A stretch of DNA of 64,000 bases, taken from positions 16,778,448 through 16,842,447 of the forward strand of contig NC_051140.1 in NCBI RefSeq assembly GCF_014839805.1. Direction: 5' to 3'. The translations under genes were made by a program, and so were the position numbers. The DNA is from Manduca sexta. Its lineage: Eukaryota > Arthropoda > Insecta > Lepidoptera > Sphingidae. Under the pieces are notes generated by a model that saw only the letters and a program-made list of their open reading frames with translations, did not search any database and was not told where the DNA came from. Numbering within the stretch: the first letter of the stretch is position 1; each line of letters opens with the position of its first letter. Below, one piece after another: positions 1 to 12,842 of the stretch.

Positions 1-44
1 ATAATGGGTTTTGCTGCTTAGAATCAACCTGGAGTTTTGAATTA

Positions 45-180
45 GTGCGCGATATAACGTTAGGCTCGCCCACTATCACATTTGGGACACAATACACTTG
101 GCAAAAATTGAGACACTGGTTGCACCTCTGCCTACCCCATTCGGAACAAAGAAGAAACGTGTGTTTACTGCATACGAAAA
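45..180 (+). mobile_element. SINE fragment (family C), 3' part
   Basis: The segment with the landmarks TAGGCTCGCCC, TTGGGACAC and GCACCTCTGCCTACCCC matches the body of a short interspersed element. The same element recurs in reverse orientation near 25.2, 31.5 and 49.0 kb. No coding capacity. The family assignment rests on similarity between copies within this window and on general familiarity with lepidopteran SINEs. Confidence 0.55.
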
Positions 181-3100
181 TTAAAAATTAGTTTTATAGT
201 TTTGTAAATCATCATTATTCAACATGAAAACTTGTACTCCATATTTTTTAGGAGATTAAACTTACGATTATGCGAAATATTGTGAGTCATGAATGTGTAA
301 AAGAAATATCTTGTGTGTATATTTTCGATACGACAGATAAAATAAAGAACATTATATTCTATACAAAACGCTTTATCCAATCAATATATTTTGAACACGT
401 TCATGGCTGTATAAACTATGATTCCTTTTCCTTCCCTTCTCGGGAAAATGAAATTCAAATTTGGAACATAAGTAATATTTATAGACAAATACATTTTTTA
501 AATAAATAAACCAAACTAAGAAAATGCCCTATCGCAATATTTTAAAACAACACATTCGTCTCGAAAAGACTGAAGTCACGGTAAACGTCCTCGTATAATA
601 GAGCTCTTTATTCGCAATATGGTAATCACAGTAAATCAAATATAATAAGTTCCTTGTGATTTCAATTGGCGTTATATCAATATGAAGGTTTTAAAACAAT
701 TAAGGCAAAGTCTTTACTTTTTGCCTTTCCTTTGAAAGGCCCGTATTTACTACATTTTATACATTGTATAAATACATCCAATGATACATATTTACTCAAT
801 GATAATGATAAAACTTTTTATGAGATAATCTTAAGATACTACGTTAACCAAGATGTAACTCAATATTTGCGATATAAATACATAGAAAAAAGTTCCGTGT
901 TTTTTTATTTTTAAATGATATCGGTACGTTTTCCTTTGTACAATTAATTTATGCGCATGTACTTCTAATAATTATTTGCAAAGCAATGTTTTTATACTTT
1001 GTAATTATTATTTTGAAAATGAAAATAATATATTAGTTTGAAAAACTCGTACGCCGATAAAAAAGTAAATTAGCCGTAACAGAACAATTCTAAACGCCAC
1101 AAAAAACACATTGAACACAAAAATCGGCATCATTAAACATACCCGCAATAGAAAAAATAAATACTTACAAATAAAAACAAAAAACCGATCGGGAACACTA
1201 GGCACAAACACTGCAAAAATATATATTTTTTCCTTAGTCTGTTTCTTAAAATACGTTTGAGGCGGTGAAAATATTTGAAAATCGAACTTTTTGAATTTAG
1301 CAAAGCGTGCGTCCGTACCGGTGGCAAGTCGCGGAATGATAACACGCTGCGTTGCTCGGAACGTATATCAAGTGCCCGAGCGTATACAATTTAACAGGTG
1401 TAGGAGTAATGCTGACTTATATTATAGCTGCAACTGGTTGCTATAAAATTACATTGTCATCCTATGTGGGAGATTTTAATATTTGAACTGACAGGCTTCA
1501 TTACTCAGCGTCCACTAATTAGTGTCGTAGTCGTTATAGATCCTAACGTTCAGGAGACAGAGTTGCGGGTTCGTTGGGGGGTAATTAAGAAAACTTATTA
1601 TTTAATTGTATTATATTTTCCTAGTTGCTAATGTATTTTTTAATTCATGGATAATATGTACATTTATTTTAAATATCCCATGACTATCAATGGTATTTTA
1701 GTTAGAAATTATATTTTTCAATTTCATGGATAATATGTACACTTATTTTAAACATTTAATGACAATTTTTGAAATTAATATTATCTTTATAAAAATTATT
1801 CGTCTATAGAGATAAATTAATTTCTTAAAAATTTTCACGAGTAGTAAAATATGGGTTAAAATTATATGATATATTACAATTTACAAGATAAGCTAAGAAA
1901 AACATTCCGAGATATCTGCCTCAAGATAAACTCAAATACAGTTTCCTTATACTACATTATCAGGCACGGACTAAGGCATTATAAAAAATAATCTGTTCAA
2001 CTATTGTTAAAACAACAGTACTGAAATATACAACCGAGAAACAGATAAAAACCATTCCAGACAAAATTATACACGCTTTGGCAAAAGAGAATTAACTTAG
2101 ATGATTATTTCCTTTTTGTGAAAACATTTCTTGCAAGGCCAAGAAATTGCGAATAAAACTTTACAGTATCCATACGATCTAATACAAGTCATATCTTGCA
2201 AGCGAAACACGCATAGTCATTTCACAAGAGGACATATTAATACCATAATGACGTCACGCATCACTATGAACAATTCATAATCAACGATGACTTTGCATTC
2301 CTTCCGTAGGGTGCATGTCCGGAGCGTCTTGTGCAATAAGTATGACGTATACACAACATCTACAAAACACGTTTCGTTAGGTAATTATAAAGATTTTTTG
2401 TTCAAAACCTTTAAAGGGTGCGAGCGATGAAAATCATACAAAAATTGCATCAGTAATGTTGCAATTCATCAACGAAGCAAAAACTTCATGAGGACAATAA
2501 AATAAAAACATGTGGAGAATTCATGTGGAGTTCTGATCATATGAAAAAGAAAAACAAGATAATTAATACACCGAGTAAACGACCACTAATGTAGGTTATT
2601 CTTAAAATTATTAATTATAGAACATAATGGGTTAACACAATATGAGGTTGTGGAATGTTGTTGCCCGATTGATCCTCAGAATTAAAAGTGATTCAAGAAT
2701 TCCGCAAGGTATCACATTTAAATGCCTTTCAGGTTTTAGAAACTCTGTATTGCACCTGAGGAAAAACCTAATTTAAGTATTAATTCCTTGAAGAGATCGA
2801 ATCAATTAATACCTACATACAAACATAGACTTTTATTCTGCAATATTTTTCATTGTTAGTTGATCAGAAAACTTTTAAAAGGTACCATATTATAATTGCT
2901 TTAGATACCTATATCATATGTACGCTTCTATAATGTTTTTTTTTTTATAAAACATAACAAGGTTTACGCTATGAAATGTCCTAATTTCATTGTGAGTCTC
3001 ATCAAAATGATTAAATCCAGTTAGGAAATTAGTATTGGAAAACAAACAAAAAAAAAACACTTTTAGGTTTTTGGAAACATACAGATATTCATGTTTGGAT

Positions 3101-3739
3101 TTGTCCATTTTATAAATCACAGACATTTTAATTTGAGTATTATTTCTTTTGTATACAACATTAATTAAATTGCATAATTACAAATCGCATTGCGCAACAT
3201 CAACATCCCATGTAAAATCGTCATGTCTTAGATATTTAGGAATATTCCTACAAATATCGACCCACATCAATTCGTGTGAATTTAAATTCTGAGTAGGCAT
3301 ATCCCATAAACCACGCGAAAATTTATCGTTAACCTCAAATCAGTAGCTTCCTCACAGATATGTCTGAAAACAATATCTTCTACACCAATAACGGTTTAGG
3401 CCAAAAAAATCTACACTAGTTAGTTACCAACGTACCTACCTAATCTATCAACCTATTTACATCGCAAAAAGGGCAATTCTATTCATTATCATTTAATGCG
3501 CTGGACAAACGGAAAATACGTAAGACTAAAATAGTCTTTAGTCTTTTCTGTATGTTTTGCATCACGACGTTTCTATACATTTTGTATGAAAGGGTCACGG
3601 AATAGACATATGTTCGCGCCCCGGCCGCCTCTTACGTCTTTTCTGTCTGTCCAGCGCATAAGAGCCATATTTTTGTAACCAACGCCGGGAAGCGTGATAA
3701 ATTCCTGCGTTTTTAATTTTATCCTAGCTCGAAAACGTC
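181..3739. other. AT-rich intergenic DNA, no gene recognised
   Basis: The open frames here are short, low-complexity and without recognisable domains. A less AT-rich patch lies at about 1290-1390 and could be a promoter or untranslated exon of an unseen gene, but nothing supports that directly. A short direct duplication at 1641-1760 is listed separately. Confidence 0.5.
1641..1760. repeat. Direct duplication, about 30 bp, 78 bp apart
   Basis: The string CATGGATAATATGTAC followed by (A/T)C/CTTATTTTAAA occurs at 1646 and again at 1724, with nearly the same sequence. It looks like a local duplication in AT-rich DNA and has no evident function. Confidence 0.6.
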
Positions 3740-3810
3740 GGTACTCATGATGAGAACAAAGGGACATAGGGACAGAGAAAGCGACTTTTTTTTATACTAT
3801 GTAGTGATTA
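3740..3810 (+). repeat. Interspersed repeat tail ending TATACTATGTAGTGA
   Basis: AAAGGGACATAGGGACAGAG, AGCGACTTT and TATACTATGTAGTGA form a module also present at 22060-22110 in the SPATA6 gene. This is the 3' end of a very common insect interspersed repeat. The preceding 150 bp (3590-3740) is probably a diverged body of the same element. Confidence 0.6.
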
Positions 3811-3832
3811 GCGTGAAGGTTTGTGACAATAT

Positions 3833-3898
3833 AAGGATCCTTTTTTATTCCTTTGAATGACTCTAATGAATCATTCAAAGGAATAAAAAAGGATCCTT
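3833..3898. repeat. Perfect 28-bp inverted repeat (hairpin), 10-nt loop
   Basis: Arm 3833-3860 starts AAGGATCC and ends CCTTTGAATGA. It is the exact reverse complement of 3871-3898, with loop CTCTAATGAA. The arm contains the head sequence (TTTTTTATTCCTTTGAATG) that also precedes the family A repeat at 56.83 kb, so the hairpin is probably an inverted duplication of that repeat's 5' end. Confidence 0.9.
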
Positions 3899-4182
3899 GA
3901 TCAGCAAGATCGTCCGATGATAAGCGATACGACCCCCCATAAACGGTAGAAAATACCATCCAACACTTTGAATTTCAAAGTATTGTTTGGCATTTCACTG
4001 CGCTCGCCATCCTGAGACATGATATGTTAAGTCTTAATATGTCCAGTAGTTACACTTGCTTCAATGTCCTTCAAACCGGAACACAGCTATGACTACATAC
4101 TCCTGCTTGGCGGCAGAAATAGTCATTGCGGTGGTACCTACCCAGGCGGACTCTGACATATGAGTAATCTACCGCAGTAAAA
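3899..4182 (+). repeat. Interspersed repeat family A, copy 1
   Basis: The copy contains the family landmarks GATAAGCGATACGACC, TTTCAAAGTATTGTTTGG, CTGCGCTCGCCATCCTGAGA, TCCTTCAAACCGGAACACA and GGTGGTACCTACCCAGGCGG. Five copies occur in the window: 3.9, 10.6, 34.5 (-), 54.1 (-) and 56.8 kb. They are about 230-300 bp long with no conserved ORF. I do not know the class. Confidence 0.85.
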
Positions 4183-6080
4183 TACTTATGAACCTCAGCG
4201 ATAACAGACACAGCTAAGCCCCTGCCTACCGTAACACCTTGCCTATTGTCGTATCTACGGTCCCAGTCGTTATTACACGGGAGTCATTATAACGCGTCAG
4301 AAACCTTACAAGTGGCTGATAATTCCGATACCGGACTTAATTGATCAGATGACGTATATACCTTGTCATATATCAAAACTCTGGAATGACTGGTCAATTG
4401 TTAAGCGATCCAACCGATTCCGAGTAGCCATTGTGAACTATGACAATGATTTAATCACTCAATTGTACAGCAAACTAGTTGGATAAGCTCTTGTTTCCTG
4501 TAATACGATTTTGTGACGTCCTTACTGATACACAATAGGTACAGATCTAAAGCCGTAGTTTCATTTCGAACAAAATATTTATACTGGATTGTTCAAGGGG
4601 AAACTTAAAAAAGGTGTTCAACTAAAAAACATTAATGGGTTTAAATATTTCATAAAATTTTCGCAAATCATTAATTTTAACCGTTATGACTGTATTCATA
4701 ATTCCAAAAATAACACATTTTTATGTAAATTTACTGTGAACTATTTCCAGAATAAATCATGAAACAAACAAATGAATCAATTGTAAGTTGCCACGCAAAT
4801 AACATCCATAATTTATAAATTTATTTACACACGTTTTATACATCAAAGTATGAAGGCGATATTAATGCCGAAGGTATTCTCTATCAGTCTACCTTTGGGA
4901 GATGCAGATATTAAAAAATATAGGTGGCCGTAATGTTAGGATATTATGCCCCGGTTGGAAAGCTTTAAGTAAAGGAACGGGGACGGCGAGATAAAATATC
5001 TCTTTTCCAAACGAAGTGCATCAGGACCTACGAGATGCATAGGTAGAAGGAGTCAACTACATCACTGCTTATTATGACAAGAAATAACGAAATAATTTGC
5101 AAATAATATTCTCCATATAACGCATAAAATCAACACACGGTGGGAAATTTACAATCGCTTTCTACACGCGAGAGGCGTGTTTGTGAAAAGTGAAACTGTT
5201 ATCGATGCATTATAAAACAAACCGTCGAATCGGCCATGTCGGTGACGTCGAATGCGCACGCGCCGCTACATGCCAAAAGAAGTTACATCATAATAATAAT
5301 GAATGTAGTTGACATGTGACTACATGAGACATCTTTACAATTAATGGCAATTAAAATGTCGTACAAATGGATTTATATTTGAGACATGCAATAAAAGTCA
5401 ATGTAGCAACTCGCAATGGTGATTGTTCTGTTCTATGATTTCCTACACATTTTTTACATATAGCACCTTCAGCAGAAAAGCTTATTTTACAATTTTACAG
5501 GGGAGGACATTTTTTACATTTATTCGCTTATTACAAAATTTCTACCTGTAGTAGGTTTAAAATCTTTATAAAATGAATACGACAAATCTGATCTGTTAAT
5601 AAGCAACTAACACCAAAAGAAATAATTAAAGGACCTCTCCTGTATAATTACCCAATAAGCTGTATGAGGCTTGTTGCGACTTTGTAACGTGAATTCAACA
5701 ACGGTGAAAGTTAAGCAAATACTACAGTTTATAAATAGCCACAATATCAAAGGAATTATGATAGGACAGTATTGCCAAACTTTATTAAATAAAACTGGAA
5801 AATAATTCTGTATATAACGTGGGTGTGGTATACCAATTATTTTGAGCGAATAATTTGAAAAGGCTTTATACAATGAATTGATTGCCCAGCTGCCGTCCAT
5901 TCCGAGGGTGTCACAACAATGTATTAAACAAACACAAACATAATGTAATGGCGGACGGCCCCTGGCGCCCGCCTGCGACCCCTTTTAAGAACAGACTGGC
6001 AAGGGATACCGTGGTGAAATTCTCAAAACGCCCTCAATCAACAGAACGGACACGTATGATACCTTTCATCTCATCTCTCA
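4183..6080. other. Intergenic, no gene recognised
   Basis: The sequence is AT-rich with only short frames lacking similarity to anything I recognise. A CpG-containing stretch at about 5165-5275 stands out in composition but has no supporting coding signal. Confidence 0.5.
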
Positions 6081-6206
6081 TCAGCCTACAACTGTCCACT
6101 GCTCGACATAGGCCTCCCCTAGAGCGCCCCACGTTGCTCGGTCCTCCGCTCTCCTCATCCAGCGTCCACCGGCGATCCTGCGAATGTCGTCGGACCAGCG
6201 AGTCGG
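6081..6206 (-). mobile_element. RTE-like LINE fragment, C-terminus of the reverse-transcriptase ORF
   Basis: Read on the minus strand, 6197 down to 6081 translates as a 38-residue tail beginning WSDDIRRIAGGRWMRRAEDR and ending EAYVEQWTVVG, then a stop. This W.DDI..IAG..W...A.DR..W....EAYV.QWT pattern is the usual extreme C-terminus of RTE-class non-LTR retrotransposon polyproteins in Lepidoptera. Only the 3' end is present, so it is a dead 5'-truncated insertion. Its plus-strand shadow yields a spurious Pro/Arg-rich frame. Confidence 0.75.
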
Positions 6207-7475
6207 TATGATACCTACTTTAATTAAAACGTAGGGCAAGACGGTTTCAGCTCAAATAGTCAACAGTACTCGGGTTATCACGCGTCTGTCCTCATTAACA
6301 CAGCAAAAAAGGTCGTTACTCTCGAATGTCAAAAGCATGATAATATGATTACGTAAATGATCAAGTATAGATGTGTTATGCCCTAAAAAATCAAATGAGA
6401 ATAATATTCCGTTAGCACACATACACATTCTTGACATTGACGTGTCATGTAAAGGATTAACTCTTCTGAGATTAATCCAAACCAGCACGAAATAAAATGA
6501 CAATCTCATTTAAACGTAATGTTTTAAACGTCTCAATTAGGGCAGTTTCGAGTCTTCAAATTGCGCATCCTAATGACATATCTATACATCACTGGATTAC
6601 ACACATTGCTGTAGTACGAAATGCTTAAATTATTTGCTATCTGCTTCGAGGTCCGGCTGAGATGTGAGGTCAAATGCCGTAACAATTATCTGGTTCCAAA
6701 TTTAAAATGATTATATTTTATTATCTTTATCGGTTTGCAATATTATTTTATTTTTAATTAATGTTTATTTTATGTAGTAATATGGTAGTCCTTAGAGTTC
6801 TTTTTTTTCCTTAAGGCTTCTGGCGCGTTATTTTCCTTTCTAAGAATAAAATATAAGTTAAACATATAATAAAGAATTTATTTTGTATGTGCCTAATATC
6901 TAAATCCAGCAATTTATAAGTTTACTTCGAAGGAAGGTCGAAAAAATTTTACATTCTTAGGAAATTAGGGAAATATGAAATTATTAACACGGAATACTGC
7001 TAATGCAAGTTTACCAACTTTATACCTAACACAATACCTGTAAGAGCCGATGTTTATAAATTCTGTTCACTCATTAGCTATATCATTACACGTAAACTGT
7101 TCAACTATTTACTACACGTTAATCAGCCAGAACTTCTGTAATCTCGTAGGTAAGACAAGTGAATACACACTTCCGCTCCTATCCCATAGGGTAGGGTTTC
7201 CAATATTTTCTTTAGTGCCACTCCTACAACCCAGTTTTCTTAAATAATTATAATTAAAGAATTCGCACGCTTATGAATGGGCATAATAAGATATTATAAT
7301 GTATACAAACAATGAAAAAGATAAGATATCTCGGCGTAACCACTATTTGGGTCAACACCAGTTGGATTTGCTGATACTAAGGTCTTGACGCGGATAATGC
7401 TATCAGAAACAAACTACGTTTAAGCACATTTAAGAACAGGCACTTAATTATTTAATAAGATAATACGTTAATCAT
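6207..7475. other. Intergenic, no gene recognised
   Basis: AT-rich sequence with short uninformative frames. I found neither repeats shared within the window nor splice-supported exons. Confidence 0.45.
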
Positions 7476-7800
7476 CGATATATATGTACTACGTACTAGA
7501 TTTGGCATTCCGAACATTCACTGCGTCCAACTGAATTGAAATGTCATCCATTCAAACTGACTTTAGTATGGTATCAATATTGATGCTTGTGATTGTGTAC
7601 GGAATGGCGCTCATCATATAAAAACGCGAGTCTAAGTGCAAACCTGGATGTGAATATAAATATCAGTCAAATGAGTAAAATTATTTGTTGTTCAAGTGAA
7701 TTAATAAATTATAACAGTGACTTTTTGGTTGCCATTTTAGTTCAGATGTTGAACAAATTGTTTATATGGACGTTCGTGTCTATAGAATATAACGTCAATG
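7476..7800 (+). mobile_element. About 325-bp non-coding transposable element, copy 1
   Basis: This copy is near-identical in order to the reverse complement of 57636-57964, over its whole length. Shared landmarks are TATGTACTACGTACTAG, CATTCCGAACATTCAC, GTGTACGGAATGGCGCTCAT and TATGGACGTTCGTGTCTATA. The second copy is flanked by 11-bp direct repeats, which defines the ends. Here the flanks share only TTAAT. No coding capacity; a short non-autonomous element is likely. Confidence 0.8.
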
Positions 7801-10564
7801 ACATTAATTTGTTATTTAATGTCTATTTATATAGCTCGCGGTTGCGGCCGCTTTAACGTCTGTAGGTACTCAGAACAAAAAAACAGCTAGCGTTTAGGGA
7901 TAATGAATCTTTATATTAGGGAAAATATTTTCAGAGTTGGAGCAGTATTTTCAGAGCTCAGTCTTAAAAACAAAGCATACACTGGATTTTTAAAATCTAC
8001 CTATACATAATACAACAACAAATATCGATTTTTCTATAACTTGAAAGAAAATAATAAAAAAGAAAGGGACTGACTAAAAATTTGCCAAACACAAAGCGAT
8101 TTTTAGAATTCTTTTTGTCTGTTGTTTGTCAGCGCACATCTCCGAAACGACTTAATTGATTTTTATGTAGTTTTTACAGATTGTGTATAATTGGGAGCAA
8201 AATATAGGCTTTGTTTCATGAAAATCGGATATCGGAAACAACTTATCGTCATTTAAAAATTTTGCTATTTCCTTTGAAAATATTTCATCTATCAATCGAT
8301 GAAGTCCAGGGTATTAACATAAATTAAATATGGTACAATTGTTACTTTGAATTAACCGCTGAACTCTAGATACATTTTAGCACAGAGATAGACCATATCG
8401 TGATTTATCTAAAACGGCTATTTAATTCAAATATTTACCAAATAGATGGACAGTAAGCTTTTGTTCCGATAAATGACTCGCTAAAAACTATATAAAAATT
8501 ATCTTACCATGGCTTGTCGGTCATTCTGCTGCTTCTAGTAGTTCTGTTGCCATCTTCGTCTTGATGTCGTCACACCTGCAAATGCGAATTATATTTAATA
8601 TTGTACAGCGTCATTTCGACACTGTGTTACTAAATGAAACCACACACTTATTTTCTTCAAAATGATACTTTATAATAAGTCATAATAAAAAGTCAAATGA
8701 TACTTTATAATAGGATATAATAAAAAGTTATAATAACTGGAACCGTAAATGTAAAATAAAAAAGTGAAGGTTTCGAACAAAACCAAAATCCACAAAGAAA
8801 AATTACGCCCTAATACCACTACTACTATTCTAAGAGAATTCGTAGCGATAACATCACGCTTTCAGTCAGAAATACACTTACGAACACACCATATTCACCG
8901 TATAAACAACAAAATGACAAAGTAAATCAGAAATGACTAGGATTTTTTGTTAAAATATCCGTTACTCACGTATGATATTCGGCACAAAAAAGGCGAGGAG
9001 AATAGAAAAGAAGTATGACGTAGTTTTATTTCTTATCGCAACGTCAAAATTACCCTGTATATTATTCCGTTCTATCCTATGTAGGGTCGGCACAATATTG
9101 ATATATGATGATCCAGTTATAAAAGTCATAACCTCCAAGATAAAAGTAAAGTGAATCTAGAAGTATAACCTCAATATTTTTAGGTATTAGTTGTTGGTCT
9201 ATCTATATAATGTGGGATTAGTTACAAAATAAAACTTTATTTTTCAAATAATTGCATTTTAATATTTTTTCTCTCTGACGTCTTTAGTCTGTCGTTTCCA
9301 AAATTCGTCTGTCATTCACACTACTCTCTTTTTATCCCGCTCACACACTTTACATTCCATTCCAAGCATCGCACTAACGTTCCATTTCTACATAATATGA
9401 CCTATAGAGTGCTATATCTATGATTTAAGGTCTTATAATAAAAGGCATGATATTAATGGGTGTTTAATTAATGTAACAATTTTTATACTATTTCTTAAAA
9501 TTTTTATCATATTCCAACAAATGAGTGAGGTAGATAAGTAATGTCCACCACCCACAAATACATAAAAAGAAACATGGGTGACCTGCTAGTTAGGTAAAAG
9601 AATAGGGATTATAAAAGACAGGGAGAGCGCTTGGGCCAAAGGAAATATCACTACTGATTCTGAACTCCACATCCTGTGAAACGTCCAGTTGGAATTGTTC
9701 TAGACAATCTGAATCACATTCAAGTAGATAGTAAGTAGTCAATCAAGATGTAACATAACTGACCACTGTCAAAGAGGAAGTCATTTGCGACCGCCTCTTA
9801 TCCTATCATCTTATAGATAAATGAATTCGACTCTTACGTCTTAACAGGGATGAATTTGGGATAATAGACGGGGGTATAAATTAGAAACATATTTTATAAT
9901 ACCCAAAATACGTCACAGGAATATTGTACAACACTAGTCTATGCTTCAGATATTAGTTAATTGGATTAAGATGAATTGATTATTGGGTAATAATGAACTA
10001 GATTGTACAACCATAAATAAATGTAAGCGACGATATAATTTATTTCCTTTCATCATTATTTGAAAGCTTTCAAAGGTCATATAATTATGTTAATCATTTA
10101 ATTTTGGAAAAACAGACTTGTTTTTAGTCTTCAAAGTTTATTTTTATATATACACAAATATTTTCTGTGTAATCAACATGCAACCGAAGCACAAATTTCG
10201 CCATATAAGTCAGAAAATATCAGTTGAGCAGTTGACATTTCATTTAATATCACTCTACATTACATATTAGTGTCAACATAATTCTTGCGTAATTCATTCA
10301 CGTTTTTTAATTGCAGAGAACTGATAATATATTATGGCATTAACATTTTTCCTGACGTTGGACCCCCATATTTTTGTCTGAATACACATCTGTACGTGAC
10401 AATTGGACAATTGTGCGGTAGTTGAACAAGTACTGTTTACTATTTGACACCAAAAGCCGGGTCAGACATTGAAATGACGTATGATTTACAATTGCTTAGA
10501 GATCCGTAGGAGCATGAATGACAAAAATGAAATCGCTAATAACTCTTTCATTGCAATACCAACA
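7801..10564. other. Intergenic, no gene recognised; one local duplication
   Basis: A direct duplication of about 35 bp (ATGATACTTTATAATA...ATAATAAAAAGT) lies at 8661-8732. The stretch at about 8040-8290 (CAAAGCGATTTTTAGAATTC and GAAACGACTTAATTGATTTT) reads like a common lepidopteran interspersed element, but no second copy is present in the window to confirm this. Confidence 0.45.
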
Positions 10565-10797
10565 ATAGAAACACTATCCAACACCTTGAATTACAAAGTA
10601 TTGTTTGCTATTCCCCCGCGCTCGCCATCCTGAAACATGCCATGTTAAGTCTCTTGTCCAATAGTTATACTGGCTGCAATGTCCTTCAAACCGGAACACA
10701 ACAATGACTACACACTGCTGCTTGGCAACAGAAATAGGCATTGCGGTGGTACCTACCCAGGCGGACTCACACATATGAGAGACCTACCACCAGTAAA
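10565..10797 (+). repeat. Interspersed repeat family A, copy 2
   Basis: The copy runs from CACTATCCAACACCTTGAAT through CGCTCGCCATCCTGAAACAT and TCCTTCAAACCGGAACACA to CACATATGAGAGACCTACC. It is collinear with the copies at 3.9 and 56.8 kb. The minus-strand open frame across it is not conserved among copies. Confidence 0.88.
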
Positions 10798-12570
10798 TTT
10801 ACAATTTACAAATCTTCACTTTACAATATCTTCCTACATTTTACAATTATAAATATTTTTTTTATAATTTACAATGATACAAAAATTTAAACAATATTAA
10901 TTTAAATAAAAAATTCTTTAGTCAAATCGTGATTAGATATAATCTCATTGTACTTGAACTTTGCGCAATTTTAGCGCTATACTGATAAAAATAATGTTCA
11001 TCACTGTTATCTCTATAATAATTATGGAGGGTGATTGTACAAACTCAGCAGGCTATTATAAACTAAGTTTAAGTTACCACTTATCATTGGTATTTTTCAT
11101 AATTTTATCGCTTCTTGGGTGATAAACATAGGCGTATATTGAGGAGAAGCTGGGTTGTAGCCACCTCAGAAGTTCGTGGTGGCCTACCAATAGTTTTCTT
11201 TAAACGAATGAACAAAATTTTCAAGTCTGCATGTACATAGAAGTCATTAATGGGTCATATATATTTATAAAGTTGGCTTAAACATAAGAAATCATTAACA
11301 CGTGTTAAAAAATGTTGAAATCTTATAACAATTGAAGAAAAAGATATATCGACGTAAAAAACATCAAGGTATTTTTTTGACATGTAAGCAACGCTTGACA
11401 ACTGACATATTCACTGACACTACACACGCGCAACGTTTCAATGTGTTATACGCGCCAGCTTTAGATAACACTATAAGTATAGAGACAAATCTATAAATAG
11501 ATTTAAGTTATAACTGACCCCCATCTCTTAAACTGCGCGCTACATCTCTTATCTTTTAATTGCCAAACAAAATTCTTATCACAACGTTCATGAATATGCG
11601 ACCAAACACTGCGATTATGTAAAGAATTTATAATTTTTAGTAATTTCGGACAAAGTAAGCATATATACTCACTTTATTAAATTACTCAGATCTTCACGTG
11701 TCAGTCAGGCCTTACTATAATTGGGGCCATAAGGTGAACTCTTGCAAGAGACTTGATCCACCGTTATATAGTCACTTTAAACAGCTATAGGTTCACTATT
11801 CGCGTCTCTCTGTTAAATATTATCTAAATGCGGGCATTAGTTGTAAAATATAAAATGGCCGACATAGCCCGCCGAATTAGCAAGTTGAAGTGATAATGGG
11901 AAGTGATATTTTCGCCGAATCAACTGATTTTATTTCAATAGATTCTAGAATACACACCACAATTGTCTAAGCACTGAATTGCCCGAAATATCTACCGGAC
12001 TGACCGCCTGAGACATTACAGGAACCAGATACTTATAAATGGACAGAGAACTGTCAGAATTGACCTGATCCTTGAAAGTAGGATAGATGAATGACCTAGA
12101 TTTGCGTAAATAAGAGCTTCAATTTCGGATAAATTAAAATGAAACCAACAGGGATCATTACTAATTCATCTTGACAATATAAAAAAAAATTACCAGGCCG
12201 GCGTCTGCACATTAAACATGTTCTAGAAAAACTAATATAGGAGGCGTTTATTAGAGCAACAGAAACCAAAACTACAGTTATTAAAATGATTGTCTATCGG
12301 TATGTTTATACACGCATGCCGGAAATACTACTGCATGGAATTTAAAGCAGTTTTCACCGATATAATGCGAGAAGAGTAACTTAAAATGTTGGCTCCATTT
12401 TATCCCAAGAAAATATAGAATGGGACTTACATTACGCAAAAGCTTTTTCACACGGGCGGGACCGCGAGCAAAAGCTAGTCTAATATAAAAGTGCATAGCA
12501 CACTGAGTACAATGTTTGTTAATATGAGAGATTCTACGTTTCTTCAACTCAGCAAATGTAGATCAGTTAT
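10798..12570. other. Intergenic, no gene recognised
   Basis: AT-rich DNA with no recognisable exon, RNA gene or repeat shared within the window. Confidence 0.45.
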
Positions 12571-12842
12571 ACTCAATCTGCGGCCCGCTAAGCTTTTCTA
12601 ACTGACCCATTTCACTTCAAAAATTTCACTCAAACTAAAGAATATTTTCCAAAGATCACTTGAACTATGTGCTAACTATAAGAGCAAAATCATTTATTTG
12701 ATTGTGAATACTTTTATTATAATAAATAAAACGTTACATTTTAATTCCGTTTTAAGATACTAAATAGGTTAATGAATTTATGTTGTGGCCTAGGGCACTA
12801 TAACTAAGACGTGTTTGCGGCCCGTATAAGAACCAGGTTGGG
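12571..12842 (+). mobile_element. Possible hAT-like non-autonomous element
   Basis: The left end ACTCAATCTGCGGCCCG and the right end GCGGCCCG...AACCAGGTTGGGT are approximately inverted relative to each other: ACTCAATCTG against ACCCAACCTG when the right end is reversed. GCGGCCCG recurs near both ends. This resembles hAT-type miniature elements with subterminal repeats. An 8-bp target duplication was not identified, so the call is tentative. Confidence 0.35.

Noticed and set aside
5882..6211. 109-codon Pro/Arg-rich plus-strand frame
   Set aside because: The real coding trace here is the minus-strand C-terminus of an RTE-like LINE.
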